DNA of 64,000 bases from Nocardia nova (GTDB taxonomy: Bacteria; Actinomycetota; Actinomycetes; Mycobacteriales; Mycobacteriaceae), in contig NZ_PSZE01000024.1 of assembly GCF_002933465.1 (NCBI RefSeq), forward strand, positions 39,907-103,906, written 5' to 3'. The position numbers were made by a program, and so were the translations under genes. Positions 33,233 to 42,998 of the stretch are shown here, in pieces (positions within the stretch are counted from its first letter, which is position 1; the number at the start of each line of letters is the position of its first letter). The notes beneath the pieces were generated by a model. The model had not been told where the DNA came from and ran no database searches. It saw nothing but the letters and a program-made list of their open reading frames with translations.

Positions 33233-35221
33233 GTGTCCAAGTTGACGACGGCCGTCAAGCGTATGGTGGTCGGCCGCCCTTTCCGTAGCGATTCCCTGGG
33301 ACATACCCTGCTGCCCAAGCGGATCGCGCTCCCCGTCTTCGCCTCCGACGCCCTGTCGTCGGTGGCGTACGCGCCCGAGGAGATCTTCCTCGTGCTCTCC
33401 ACGGCGGGTTTGTCCGCCTACGTCTACACGCCGTGGATCGGGTTGGCAGTCGCGGCCGTGATGGCGGTCGTGGTGGCCAGTTACCGCCAGAATGTGCACG
33501 CTTATCCGTCCGGCGGTGGTGACTACGAGGTCGCGACGGTCAATCTCGGTCCGATGGCCGGGCTGACCGTCGGCAGTGCGCTGATGGTCGATTACGTCCT
33601 CACCGTCGCCGTGTCGATCTCCTCGGCGGCATCGAACATCGGGTCCGCCGTGCCGTTCGTATCCACCCACAAGGTGCTGTTCGCGGTGGCGGCGATCGTT
33701 CTGCTGACCGCGGTGAATCTGCGCGGGGTGCGAGAATCGGGCACCGCGTTCGCGATACCCACCTACGGTTTCATGATCGGGATCTTCGTGATGCTGGCGT
33801 GGGGCGCGGTGCGGATCTTCGTCTTCGGCGACGACCTGCACGCCGAGTCGTCCGGCTTCGGTCTCAACGGCAACGAATCACACCTGCAGGGCATCGCCTT
33901 CACCTTCCTGATCGCGCGCGCGTTCTCCTCCGGGTGTGCGGCCCTGACCGGTGTGGAGGCGATCAGCAACGGTGTGCCGGCCTTCCGTAAACCGAAATCC
34001 CGCAATGCCGCCACGACGTTGCTGATGCTGGGCGCCATCGCGGTCACCCTCCTGATGGGCATCATTCTGATGGCGCGCAAACTCGGCGTCGTCTTCGCGG
34101 CGAACTCCGCGGATCTGGTCGGCGCCCCCGCAGGCTACGAGCAGAAGACGCTCGTTGCCCAGTTGGCCCACACGATCTTCGACGGCTTCCCCCTCGGCTT
34201 CTTCTACATCACCATCGTCACCGCGCTGATCCTGGTGCTGGCCGCGAACACCGCCTTCAACGGCTTCCCGGTGCTCGGCTCGATCCTGGCGCAGGACCGG
34301 TTCCTGCCGCGGCAGCTGCACACCCGTGGCGACCGGCTGGCGTTCAGCAACGGCATCCTGTTCCTGTCCGGCGCCGCGATCGCCTTCGTGGTCCTGTTCG
34401 GCGCCGAGGTGACGCGGCTGATCCAGCTGTACATCGTCGGTGTGTTCGTCTCGTTCGTGCTGAGCCAGACCGGCATGCTGCGGCACTGGACGCGGTTGTT
34501 GCGTACCGAAACCGATCCGGCGGTGCGCCGGCGGATGTTGCGCTCACGCGTCATCAACGGTATCGGCCTGACCATGACCGGGGCCGTGCTGATCATCGTG
34601 CTCATCACGAAATTCCTCGCCGGCGCCTGGATCGCGATTGTCACCATGGCCGCCATCTTCGGGCTCATGCGCCTGATCCGCCGCCACTACGACACCGTCG
34701 GGCGCGAACTCGAGGAGCAGGAGTTCACCGGGGTGCTGCCCAGCCGCACCCATTCGATCGTGCTGGTGTCGAAACTGCATCTGCCGACGCGCCGCGCGCT
34801 CGCCTACGCCCGGGCCACCCGCCCGGACACGCTGGAGGCGGTCACCGTCAACGTCGACGAACCCGACACTCGCGCGCTGGTGCGAGAGTGGGCCGACAGT
34901 GATATTCCGGTGCCGCTCAAGGTGATCGAATCGCCCTACCGCGAAATCACCAAGCCGGTGGTCGATTACGTCAAGCGGGTACGCAAGGATTCGCCGCGCG
35001 ATGTGGTGACGGTCTTCATCCCCGAATACGTGGTCGGCCACTGGTGGGAGCAGTTGCTGCACAATCAGAGTGCGCTGCGGCTCAAGGGCCGGTTGCTGTT
35101 CGAGCCGGGTGTGATGGTGACGAGTGTGCCGTGGCAGTTGAGTTCGTCGACCAAGGCACGCCGCCCCGAAGTGGTCAACGCCCCCGGCGCGGTCCGCCGC
35201 GGCTACGAGGATCGTTCGTGA
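33233..35221 (+). CDS. APC-superfamily amino acid/cation permease
   Basis: About 662 residues from GTG 33233 (an ATG lies 12 bases upstream). About 12 membrane helices over residues 40-470; APC features include FASDALSSVAYAPEEI, YPSGGGDYEVATVNLG and FSSGCAALTGVEAISNGVPAF. The last 170 residues form a soluble cytoplasmic domain (THSIVLVSKLHLPTRRALAY ... VVTVFIPEYVVGHWWEQ). This fusion is the type adjacent to ceoBC in mycolata and resembles KimA/KUP-type potassium importers more than amino-acid carriers, so K+ uptake is the likelier role. Its stop overlaps the next start by 4 bases. Confidence 0.88.
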   Translation: MSKLTTAVKRMVVGRPFRSDSLGHTLLPKRIALPVFASDALSSVAYAPEEIFLVLSTAGLSAYVYTPWIGLAVAAVMAVVVASYRQNVHAYPSGGGDYEVATVNLGPMAGLTVGSALMVDYVLTVAVSISSAASNIGSAVPFVSTHKVLFAVAAIVLLTAVNLRGVRESGTAFAIPTYGFMIGIFVMLAWGAVRIFVFGDDLHAESSGFGLNGNESHLQGIAFTFLIARAFSSGCAALTGVEAISNGVPAFRKPKSRNAATTLLMLGAIAVTLLMGIILMARKLGVVFAANSADLVGAPAGYEQKTLVAQLAHTIFDGFPLGFFYITIVTALILVLAANTAFNGFPVLGSILAQDRFLPRQLHTRGDRLAFSNGILFLSGAAIAFVVLFGAEVTRLIQLYIVGVFVSFVLSQTGMLRHWTRLLRTETDPAVRRRMLRSRVINGIGLTMTGAVLIIVLITKFLAGAWIAIVTMAAIFGLMRLIRRHYDTVGRELEEQEFTGVLPSRTHSIVLVSKLHLPTRRALAYARATRPDTLEAVTVNVDEPDTRALVREWADSDIPVPLKVIESPYREITKPVVDYVKRVRKDSPRDVVTVFIPEYVVGHWWEQLLHNQSALRLKGRLLFEPGVMVTSVPWQLSSSTKARRPEVVNAPGAVRRGYEDRS

Positions 35222-36612
35222 GTGCCGGGCCGGACTGGTCCCGACGCACAGTGCAGGTGCGGCTGGGACCACCCGGCCACGGTGGTTTCTGTGTCGCCCG
35301 GCACGAGGGCCGGGTGCTGTTCGTCCGGCACGGTCTGCCCGGTGAACTGGTGCGAGCCCGGGTGACCGAGGACCGCGGCGGCTCGTTCTGCCGCGCCGAG
35401 GCGATCGACATCCTGGAGGCGTCGCCGGACCGCGTGGCCCCGAATTGCCCGGTCTCGGGTCCCGGCGGCGCCGGCTGCTGCGATTTCGCCTTCGCCACCC
35501 CGCAAGCGCAACGTGCCCTGAAGGCGTCCGTGGTCCGCGAGCAGTTGCAGCGGCTCGCGCACTGGGAGACCGACATCGTCGTGGAAACGCTTCCGGTACG
35601 CGAGACCGGGGACGGGGCACCGGCAGGCGGTGCGGGAAGCTCCCGCGGTCCAGCGGCGGGATCCGAGCCGGACGCCGACCACCGGCTTCGTGACGATGCG
35701 ACTGCGGTCGTCCCCGGCGTCGAGGCGCCCGAGGTGGGGTGGCGCACTCGGGTGCGATTGGTTGTCGACACCGAGGGCCGGGCCGGCGTACACCGGTATC
35801 GCAGCAGTGACGTGATCACGGATTTGCGCTGCCCCCAACCGGTTTCGGGAGCGATGGACGGCATCGCCGACCGCGCGTGGACTCCCGGCTGCGAACTGGT
35901 GATCGCGGTCGACGCGGACGGCCTGCGCCATATCGTGGAACTCGCGCCGCCGGCCGCACCCCCGCGGCGCGGGGGCGATCGCCGCGCGACCGCCGCGCGC
36001 CGTGCCGCAGCCCACGCGCGGCGCGCGGAACGCGTGGTGTCCGGCAGTGGACGGGCGGTGCAGTATGTGGCCGGCCGCCGCTGGGAGGTCTCGGCGACCG
36101 GCTTCTGGCAGCCGCATCGCGATGCGGCACAACGTTATTCGGATGTGGTGGCCGAGTGGGCCGACCTCGCTCCGGGCGCCACCGCATGGGATCTGTACTG
36201 CGGCGCCGGCGTCTTCGCCGCTCGTCTGGCCGAGCAGACCGGGCCCGCCGGATCGGTGCTCGGCGTCGAATCCGCGCGCTCGGCGGTAGCCGACGGCACC
36301 GCCGCCCTGCGCGACCTGCCCGCCGTCGACCTGCGGTCCGATCGGGTGGAACACTGGATCGCCACCCAGGACCGCGCTCCTGAGGTCGTCGTTCTCGATC
36401 CGCCGCGTGCGGGTGCCGGAAAGCAGGTCATCACCCCGCTCACTGCCGCCGCGCCCGCGCGCATCGTGCATATCGGTTGCGATCCAGCGGCTTTCGCGCG
36501 CGACGTGGGTCTCTACCGGGAGGCGGGTTATCGAGTACGCGAGATGCGCGCCTTCGATGCCTTCCCCGCGACGCATCATGTGGAGTGCCTAGCGCTGTTC
36601 GAGCGGGCGTAG
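35218..36612 (+). CDS. TRAM/TrmA-RlmCD-type RNA (uracil-5-)-methyltransferase
   Basis: 464 residues from GTG 35218 (GTGA overlap with the permease stop). A TRAM RNA-binding domain at about 10-65 (VQVRLGPPGHGGFCVARHEG) is followed by the class I fold: motif I AWDLYCGAGVFAARLA, motif IV VVLDPPRAGAGKQVI, the catalytic Cys in IVHIGCDPAAFARD and the general base region HHVECLALFERA. In the N-terminal half CPVSGPGGAGCCDFAF keeps three of the Cys used for an iron-sulfur cluster in related enzymes. Expected to methylate a uridine in 23S rRNA or tRNA; the exact site is not readable. Confidence 0.92.
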   Translation: MSAGPDWSRRTVQVRLGPPGHGGFCVARHEGRVLFVRHGLPGELVRARVTEDRGGSFCRAEAIDILEASPDRVAPNCPVSGPGGAGCCDFAFATPQAQRALKASVVREQLQRLAHWETDIVVETLPVRETGDGAPAGGAGSSRGPAAGSEPDADHRLRDDATAVVPGVEAPEVGWRTRVRLVVDTEGRAGVHRYRSSDVITDLRCPQPVSGAMDGIADRAWTPGCELVIAVDADGLRHIVELAPPAAPPRRGGDRRATAARRAAAHARRAERVVSGSGRAVQYVAGRRWEVSATGFWQPHRDAAQRYSDVVAEWADLAPGATAWDLYCGAGVFAARLAEQTGPAGSVLGVESARSAVADGTAALRDLPAVDLRSDRVEHWIATQDRAPEVVVLDPPRAGAGKQVITPLTAAAPARIVHIGCDPAAFARDVGLYREAGYRVREMRAFDAFPATHHVECLALFERA

Positions 36613-36834
36613 ACACGGGCGGCGCCGTCGACGAGGTCGAGGGGCCGCACAACACTTTGGGCGTGGGGAATTCCGAGACCGCGGCGATGGGGAGAGAGGT
36701 GCTGGTTGCTACCGGCACGATATCCGCCGCGACGAGGTCGGCCGGTGATCCTGCCGGACGGGCATCGCGAGCGTAGGTGGTGCGGGAGCAGCTGTCGGAG
36801 ACGGTGACCTGCGGTCGGCGAGACCTGTTGCGGT

Positions 36835-37641
36835 TCAAGACAACTGCCAGGTCGCCCGTAGATCCGCGGTGACCTCGTGCTCACCGTATTCGACCGGAAC
36901 CGGGGCGCCCGGGGCCGCTGATCGAGCCGCCACGAAACGGATGTCGCCGCGGGGTTCCGGCGTCGCCGAGGCGTTTTCGGTGATCTCCAGCACCGGTCCG
37001 AGCGCGCGTTCGGCGCGGGCCGCGTAGCGGCGGGCGCGGTCGAGGGCGTCGTCCCACGCCGCTTCGCGGGCGCGGATCAGCAGGTCGGCGCGGTCGGCGA
37101 CGGTGAGGTTCAGTCCGCCCAGGCGGACATCATCGCCTCCGGCCTCCACGGCACGGGCGATCACGGTCGCGGGATCGGTGGTCGCAGGATCGGCGCTCGC
37201 GGGATCGGCAGCTGCGGCTGCGTTAGTGGCGGCGGGATCGGTCGGGATACGCAGGTTCACCGTCAGTGAGGTGGTCGCCACATACCCGGTGATGCGCGTG
37301 CCCTCGTTCTCCGTCCACGTCGTCTCGGTCCGCACGGACAGTCCGGTGGTGGCGATATCGCTGGCGGCGACGCCGTCGGCGCGCAGGGTGTCGGTGACCG
37401 CCGCGGTGCGTTCACCGGCCCGGCCGTAGGCCGTCGCCACCGCCTCGGCGCGCGTCTCGATCGAGATCGATACCTGCATCCGATCGGGCGTCGACGTGGC
37501 CACCCCGTGGCCGAATGTCGTGACGGTCGCGGGACGGGAATTGTCGGCTCGCTGCTGCGCTGCAATATCGGCTCGCTGCTGCGCTGCAATATCGGCTCGC
37601 GGCTGCGCTGCAATATCGGCTCGCGGCTGCTCGGCGGTCAT
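36835..37641 (-). CDS. SIMPL (DUF541) domain protein
   Basis: 268 residues from ATG 37641, with AGGAAGG five bases upstream; an ATG at 37674 has weaker support. The SIMPL domain follows a 30-residue repeat region: VTTFGHGVATSTPDRMQVSI, AGERTAAVTDTLRADGVAAS, ITGYVATTSLTVNLR, and WDDALDRARRYAARAERALG. An Ala/Asp/Pro-rich insert interrupts the domain near residue 150. No signal peptide is visible although many SIMPL proteins are exported. Function unknown. The N-terminus is built from 24-bp repeats. Confidence 0.85.
   Translation of the reverse strand: MTAEQPRADIAAQPRADIAAQQRADIAAQQRADNSRPATVTTFGHGVATSTPDRMQVSISIETRAEAVATAYGRAGERTAAVTDTLRADGVAASDIATTGLSVRTETTWTENEGTRITGYVATTSLTVNLRIPTDPAATNAAAAADPASADPATTDPATVIARAVEAGGDDVRLGGLNLTVADRADLLIRAREAAWDDALDRARRYAARAERALGPVLEITENASATPEPRGDIRFVAARSAAPGAPVPVEYGEHEVTADLRATWQLS
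37544..37639. repeat. 24-bp tandem repeats in the 5' end of the SIMPL gene
   Basis: Four head-to-tail 24-bp units at 37544, 37568, 37592 and 37616, encoding QxRADIAA octapeptides on the minus strand; the first three units differ by one base, the fourth is partial. Confidence 0.93.
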
Positions 37642-37814
37642 ATCGTCCTTCCTGCGGGCGGGACGGGTAATCACCCACTGTAATGCGGTTGATCTATGTC
37701 GAGCCTCACACCGATCTCGGATGTCGCAGCTCGCCGATCGTTCCCGTCGTCGGGGTTCGGTGCGGCTCCGTAGACTGTTCGAGACAGATGAGCCACGGAG
37801 AGGGAGCGAGAACG

Positions 37815-39710
37815 GTGGGAGTTCTTTCCCGGGTCGATACGCCCGAGGACCTGCGCCGGCTGACGGCGCCGCAGCTGCGCGAACTGGCCGAGGAGATTCG
37901 GGAGTTCCTGGTCCGCAAAGTAGCGGTCACCGGCGGCCATCTGGGCCCGAATCTGGGGGTGGTGGAATTGACCATTGCCCTGCACCGGGTCTTCGACTCC
38001 CCGGCCGACCCGATCATCTTCGACACCGGCCACCAGGCCTACGTGCACAAGATTCTCACCGGCCGCAGGGACGGGTTCGATCGGCTGCGCAAACAGGGCG
38101 GCCTGTCCGGCTACCCGAGCCGCGCGGAGAGCGAGCACGACTGGGTGGAGTCCTCGCACGCCTCGGCCTCGCTGTCCTATGCCGACGGTCTGGCCAAGGC
38201 CTTCGCGCTGACCGGGCAGGATCGCCACGTGGTCGCCGTCGTCGGTGATGGTGCGCTCACCGGCGGCATGTGCTGGGAGGCGTTGAACAATATCGCCGCG
38301 GGCCCGGATCGGTCGCTGATCATCGTGGTCAACGACAATGGCCGCTCGTACTCGCCGACCATCGGCGGTTTGGCCGACCGGCTCACCGCGTTGCGCATGC
38401 AACCGGCCTACGAACAGGCACTCGACGCCACCAAGCGGTTCGTCCAGGGCATTCCGCGCGTGGGTAGCTCGGCCTATTCGATGCTGCACGCGCTCAAGGC
38501 CGGGATCAAGGATGCGGTGGCGCCGCAGGAACTGTTCAGCGATCTCGGGCTCAAGTACGTCGGCCCGGTGGACGGGCACGATCAGGTGGCGCTCGAGGCC
38601 GCGCTGCGCCGAGCCAAGGATTTCGGCGGTCCCGTCGTGGTGCACGCGGTGACCCTCAAGGGCCGCGGATATCAGCCCGCGGTCGATCACGTCGCCGACC
38701 AGATGCACTCGATCGGCGCCATCGATCCCGAGACCGGACAGCCGACCGGCGGCAAGACCGTCGGGTGGACCTCGGTGTTCTCCGAGGAACTGATCCGCCA
38801 CGGTGAACAGCGCGACGATATCGTCGCCATCACCGCCGCCATGTCGGGCCCGACCGGGCTCGCGCCGTTCGGTGAGCGGTTTCCCGACCGGCTGTTCGAC
38901 GTGGGTATCGCCGAACAGCATGCGATGACCTCTGCCGCTGGACTGGCGCTGGGGGGCCTGCATCCGGTGGTCGCGATCTATTCGACCTTTCTCAACCGCG
39001 CCTTCGATCAGCTGCTGATGGATGTGGCGCTGTTGAAACTGCCGGTGACCCTGGTGCTGGACCGCGCCGGCATCACCGGCGACGACGGCGCCAGCCACAA
39101 CGGCATGTGGGATCTGTCGGTGCTGGGCATCGTGCCCGGTATTCGCGTCGCCGCCCCGCGCGACGCGGTGACGCTGCGCGAGGAACTCGCCGAGGCGCTG
39201 GCGGTCGCTGACGGGCCGACCGCGCTGCGCTTCCCGAAAGGCGCTGTCGTCGAGGAAGTGCCGGCGCTGGAACGGCTCGACGGTGTCGACGTGCTGCGGC
39301 GGCCGGAGGGCTCCTCGGCGCAGGCGGTGCGCGGTGACGTACTGCTCGTGGCGGTCGGCGCGCTCGGCGCCCCCGCCGTCGCCGCAGCGGATCTGCTGGC
39401 GGCCCGGGGGATTTCGGTGACGGTCGTGGACCCGCGCTGGGTGCTGCCGGTTTCCGACACCCTCGTCAAACTGGCCGAGAACTATCGCATGGTGGTCACC
39501 GTCGAGGACGGCGGCCTGCACGGCGGTATCGGCTGCACCGTCTCCGCGCGGCTGCGTGATTCCGGACTCGATGTGCCGACCCGCGAGCTCGGCGTGCCGC
39601 AGCAGTTCCTCGAGCACAGCTCGCGCGCCCAGATTCATCAGGAGCTGGGCCTGACGGCAGAGGATATCGCCGAGCGCGTTACCCGGTGGCTGACCGGTGG
39701 TGCGGTGTAG
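37815..39710 (+). CDS. dxs: 1-deoxy-D-xylulose-5-phosphate synthase
   Basis: 631 residues from GTG 37815, with GAGAGGGAG upstream. Thiamine-diphosphate enzyme joining pyruvate and glyceraldehyde 3-phosphate in the first step of the MEP isoprenoid pathway. Visible: TGGHLGPNLGVVELTIALH, the substrate-binding FDTGHQAYVHKILTGR, ThDP motif GDGALTGGMCWEALNN, VNDNGRSYSPTIGG, transketolase-like second domain with VGIAEQHAMTSAAGLA and DRAGITGDDGASHNGMWD, and the C-terminal lid domain. Complete and of normal length. Confidence 0.97.
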   Translation: MGVLSRVDTPEDLRRLTAPQLRELAEEIREFLVRKVAVTGGHLGPNLGVVELTIALHRVFDSPADPIIFDTGHQAYVHKILTGRRDGFDRLRKQGGLSGYPSRAESEHDWVESSHASASLSYADGLAKAFALTGQDRHVVAVVGDGALTGGMCWEALNNIAAGPDRSLIIVVNDNGRSYSPTIGGLADRLTALRMQPAYEQALDATKRFVQGIPRVGSSAYSMLHALKAGIKDAVAPQELFSDLGLKYVGPVDGHDQVALEAALRRAKDFGGPVVVHAVTLKGRGYQPAVDHVADQMHSIGAIDPETGQPTGGKTVGWTSVFSEELIRHGEQRDDIVAITAAMSGPTGLAPFGERFPDRLFDVGIAEQHAMTSAAGLALGGLHPVVAIYSTFLNRAFDQLLMDVALLKLPVTLVLDRAGITGDDGASHNGMWDLSVLGIVPGIRVAAPRDAVTLREELAEALAVADGPTALRFPKGAVVEEVPALERLDGVDVLRRPEGSSAQAVRGDVLLVAVGALGAPAVAAADLLAARGISVTVVDPRWVLPVSDTLVKLAENYRMVVTVEDGGLHGGIGCTVSARLRDSGLDVPTRELGVPQQFLEHSSRAQIHQELGLTAEDIAERVTRWLTGGAV

Positions 39711-39716
39711 ATTCTG

Positions 39717-39733
39717 AAACCTGTTACAGTTTT
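39717..39733. promoter_or_regulatory. Operator-like palindrome after dxs
   Basis: AAACCTGT-T-ACAGTTTT, matching at seven of eight paired positions, directly after the dxs stop. The shape is that of sites bound by TetR regulators of lipid genes, but no such gene follows; the next gene is convergent. Confidence 0.25.
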
Positions 39734-39834
39734 GTCGCCGGCAGGAGTCTGCGACGGTAGAGTGCAACTGTACGTGCGGCTGACCGCCGAGAGTTTCGAC
39801 GAGGCCGCGCGCGTCGGGACCGGCGCACACCGGC

Positions 39835-41151
39835 CTACGAGGACTGAGCCGGCCCCGGGAACAGTGCCGCGGCCAGCTCGGGAACCGCGAGTTCGCGCTG
39901 CCAGGTCCGGGCGCCCCCGGCCTCGAGATATTTGTCGATGACGGCCGCGGGATCCGACGGCGTTGCGCCGGTGCGGAATTCGGGCAGGCCGTCCCAGCAC
40001 AGGCGGCGCAACAGATCGGGAGTCAGCAGATTCTCCACCGGGACCGCGTGCCGCTCCGACAGTCCGTTCATCGCCGCCCGGGCGGCGGCCAGGCGAGCCG
40101 CCGCAACCGGATCGCGGCGCTCCCAGCGATTCACCGGCGGCGGACCGTCGAACGGTTGCGACATCGGCGGCAGCTGCGAATCCGGCAGCGCGCGAGCACG
40201 TTCCACCGCGTTCAGCCATTCCCTCGAATATCTGCGCTGCCGCGGACCACCGAACACCGGCAGGGCGCGCAACTGCGGAACCGTCTTCGGATCCGCCTGT
40301 GCCGCGGCGATGATCGCCGAATCCGGCAGAATCCGCGCCGGGGCCACATCGCGATGACGCGCGATACCGTCACGGGCCGTCCACAATTCGCGGACGGTCG
40401 CGAGCTGCCGCGCCCGCCGCAGCGTGTGGATGCCCGAGGTGCGCCGCCAGCGATCCGGCTTCGGCGGCGCGGGCCGGGCGGTGCGCACATGGTCGAATTC
40501 CTGTGCGGCCCAGTCGGATTTACCCTGTTCGTCCAGCACGGCCGCCACCTCGTCGCGCAATTCGACCAGCAGTTCCACGTCCAGGGCCGCGTAGTTGAGC
40601 CAGTCCTGCGGCAGCGGCCGGGTCGACCAGTCGGCCGCGCCGTGTCCCTTGCGCAGTTCCCGGCCCAGCAGCCGCGCCACCATGGCGGCCAATCCGACCC
40701 GCTCGAATCCGGCCAACCGGCCACCCAGTTCGGTGTCGAACAGCCGGCCCGGCCGCAGTCCCAGTTCGGCCAGGCACGGCAGGTCCTGATCGGCGGAGTG
40801 CAACACCCATTCCAGGTCGTTGATCACCGCCGCCAATGCGTCTACTGCGGCCGGATCCGGAATCGGGTCGATGAGGAAGGTCCCGCTGCCGCGCCGGCGC
40901 AGCTGGATCAGATAGGCCCGGTTGGAGTAGCGGAATCCGGAAGCGCGTTCGGCGTCGACGGCCAGCGGCCCGGACCCGGCGGCCAGCACGGTGGCCGCTT
41001 CCGCGATCTCACGGGCGGAGTCGAGAACCGGAGGAACGCCGTCGGCCGGGGCGAGCAGAGGAACCACGCTGTCCGCGTCCTGCTGCGCGGGCTGGTGCTG
41101 CGGTGCGGGTGATGTCCTCGGGAGGGTGTCGGACTCGTCGGCTTCGGGCAT
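39835..41151 (-). CDS. RNase D-like 3'-5' exonuclease with HRDC domain
   Basis: 438 residues, ATG start. The DEDDy exonuclease fold has Exo I LAVDAERASGFRYSN, Exo II LHSADQDLPCLAELG and Exo III NYAALDVELLVELRD; a helical HRDC domain follows (about residues 235-310, RRTSGIHTLRRARQLATVREL). RNase D trims tRNA and other stable RNA 3' ends; actinobacterial versions carry a longer C-terminal tail as here. Convergent with dxs; the DUF3000 gene lies 21 bases upstream on the same strand, so they are probably co-transcribed. Confidence 0.92.
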   Translation of the reverse strand: MPEADESDTLPRTSPAPQHQPAQQDADSVVPLLAPADGVPPVLDSAREIAEAATVLAAGSGPLAVDAERASGFRYSNRAYLIQLRRRGSGTFLIDPIPDPAAVDALAAVINDLEWVLHSADQDLPCLAELGLRPGRLFDTELGGRLAGFERVGLAAMVARLLGRELRKGHGAADWSTRPLPQDWLNYAALDVELLVELRDEVAAVLDEQGKSDWAAQEFDHVRTARPAPPKPDRWRRTSGIHTLRRARQLATVRELWTARDGIARHRDVAPARILPDSAIIAAAQADPKTVPQLRALPVFGGPRQRRYSREWLNAVERARALPDSQLPPMSQPFDGPPPVNRWERRDPVAAARLAAARAAMNGLSERHAVPVENLLTPDLLRRLCWDGLPEFRTGATPSDPAAVIDKYLEAGGARTWQRELAVPELAAALFPGPAQSS

Positions 41152-41172
41152 AGCCCGAACTCTACGTGTCGC

Positions 41173-41811
41173 TCAGAACTGGTCGTCGGCAATCTGCGGA
41201 TGCGGCCGCAAATGGGTGATGCCGGCCGGGGGCAGCCCCGCGGCGTAGGCGAGCACCTCGCAGAACGCCTCGACATGCGGGGCCAGCTGGGGCGAGCCGA
41301 CCGTCCACGAGGCACGCAACTCCAGTTGATAGGCGCGCGGCGGCCCGGCGATATCGCCGTAGCGGACCGAACTCGTGGAGGTGACCGTGCCACCGAGCGC
41401 CGTGAACTCCTCGCCGCGCGATTCCAGGGCGTCGACCAGCCAGCTCCAGGCGACCTCCGGCAGCAGCGGATCGCCGGCCAGCGCCGCATCGATATCGGCC
41501 TGGATATAGGCCACCAATCGGAAAACGCCGTGCCAGGCCTCGTGCCCGTTGGGGTCGTGCAGCAGGATCAGGCGGCCGAAGGCGTCGTCGTCGGAATCGA
41601 CCGGGATGACATTGGTGTCGGGATGTTTGACCTCGGCTCCGATGGCGTACGAATAGGGTGCCAGGCGTTGTGGGGGCCGGATCGGTGCGAGCTCGATCCG
41701 AGGATGGACGGATGCGGTGCCCATCGCATCGACCGCGGCGCGAAACTGGGCTGGTTCGCTGTCAGGGCCCGGGGTCGGTGCGGCGCCGTCGCGGAAGTCG
41801 AGCGGTGTCAC
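41173..41811 (-). CDS. DUF3000 family protein
   Basis: 212 residues from GTG 41811 (GTG ACA CCG CTC GAC); a GTC precedes it and an upstream extension is not conserved-looking. Family landmarks: PAQFRAAVDAMGTASVHPRIEL, PPQRLAPYSYAIGAEV, GRLILLHDPNGHEAWHGVFRLV, WSWLVDALESRGEEF and the GGTVTSTSSVRYGDI segment. Conserved in actinobacteria between the RNase D and hemE genes; unknown function. Divergent from hemE. Confidence 0.9.
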   Translation of the reverse strand: MTPLDFRDGAAPTPGPDSEPAQFRAAVDAMGTASVHPRIELAPIRPPQRLAPYSYAIGAEVKHPDTNVIPVDSDDDAFGRLILLHDPNGHEAWHGVFRLVAYIQADIDAALAGDPLLPEVAWSWLVDALESRGEEFTALGGTVTSTSSVRYGDIAGPPRAYQLELRASWTVGSPQLAPHVEAFCEVLAYAAGLPPAGITHLRPHPQIADDQF

Positions 41812-41930
41812 GACTGTGAACGGTAGACCTCTCCGGTGTCCGGCACGCGGAGGCGCGCCGCTATGGGCGCCGTGACCGGGCGGGGACAGCCGCGCGGGTA
41901 GGCGCCCGGCGGCGGCATACGATAGCGGGG

Positions 41931-42998
41931 ATGAGCACACCAACCCGCCGCCGCTTGCCCGATGCGCCGTTCCTCGCCGCCGCCACTGGCGCCGGACCCG
42001 GCCGCCGTCCCGTCTGGTTCATGCGGCAGGCCGGCCGGTCCCTGCCCGAGTACCGCGAACTGCGCGCGGGCATCGGGATGCTGGAGTCGTGTTTCGATCC
42101 GGAGTTGGTGTGCGAGATCACCATGCAGCCGATCCGCCGCCACGGTGTGGACGCGGCAATCCTGTTCTCCGACATCGTCGTTCCGCTCAAGGCCGCCGGC
42201 ATCGAGCTCGATATCGTGCCCGGCGTGGGGCCGGTGATCGCGAATCCGGTGCGCTCGGTCGACGATGTGCGCGCGCTGCCACGGCTGCGGCGCGAGGAGG
42301 TCGGTGCGATCACCGACGGTGTGCGGCTGTTGCTCGACGAACTCGGCGAGACTCCGCTCATCGGATTCTCCGGTGCCCCTTTCACTCTCGCGTCCTATCT
42401 GGTGGAGGGTGGCCCCAGCCGCAACCACGAACGGACCAAGGCGCTGATGCTCGGCGACCCGCAGACCTGGCACGCGCTGCTCGGTGTGCTCACCGATATC
42501 ACCGTGGAATTCCTGCGTGCTCAGATCGCGGCCGGCGTGGACGCGGTGCAATTGTTCGATTCGTGGGCGGGCGCGTTGTCGCTGGCGCAGTACCGGGAAT
42601 TCGTTCTGCCGCATTCGGAACGGGTCTTCGCCGAGATCGCGCAAGCGGGTGTGCCGCGTATCCACTTCGGTGTCGGCACGGGCGAACTGCTGGGCGCGAT
42701 GGGGGAGGCCGGAGCCGATGTCGTCGGCGTCGACTGGCGGGTGCCGCTGACTGCCGCCGCGCGCCGCGTCGGACCCGGAAAAGCCTTGCAGGGCAATCTC
42801 GACCCGGCGGTGCTGTTCGCGGGCAGCGAGGTCGTCGACCGTGAGGTCCGCCGCATCGCCCACGAGGCCGACGAAGCGATCACCCTCGGCGCCACCGGTC
42901 ATATCTTCAACCTGGGCCACGGCGTGCTGCCCGACACCGACCCCGGCGCCATCACCGCGGCCGTGGAGCTGATACACAGCCTGCCCACGCCGCTGTAG
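41931..42998 (+). CDS. hemE: Uroporphyrinogen decarboxylase
   Basis: 355 residues. Removes the four acetate carboxyls of uroporphyrinogen III to give coproporphyrinogen III. Signature sequences: RPVWFMRQAGRSLPEYRELR (N-terminal, with Arg binding the substrate), AAILFSDIVVPLKAAG with the essential Asp, GFSGAPFTLASYLVEGG and the C-terminal ATGHIFNLGHGVLP. Cofactor-independent cytoplasmic enzyme. First of the three heme genes on this strand. Confidence 0.97.
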   Translation: MSTPTRRRLPDAPFLAAATGAGPGRRPVWFMRQAGRSLPEYRELRAGIGMLESCFDPELVCEITMQPIRRHGVDAAILFSDIVVPLKAAGIELDIVPGVGPVIANPVRSVDDVRALPRLRREEVGAITDGVRLLLDELGETPLIGFSGAPFTLASYLVEGGPSRNHERTKALMLGDPQTWHALLGVLTDITVEFLRAQIAAGVDAVQLFDSWAGALSLAQYREFVLPHSERVFAEIAQAGVPRIHFGVGTGELLGAMGEAGADVVGVDWRVPLTAAARRVGPGKALQGNLDPAVLFAGSEVVDREVRRIAHEADEAITLGATGHIFNLGHGVLPDTDPGAITAAVELIHSLPTPL

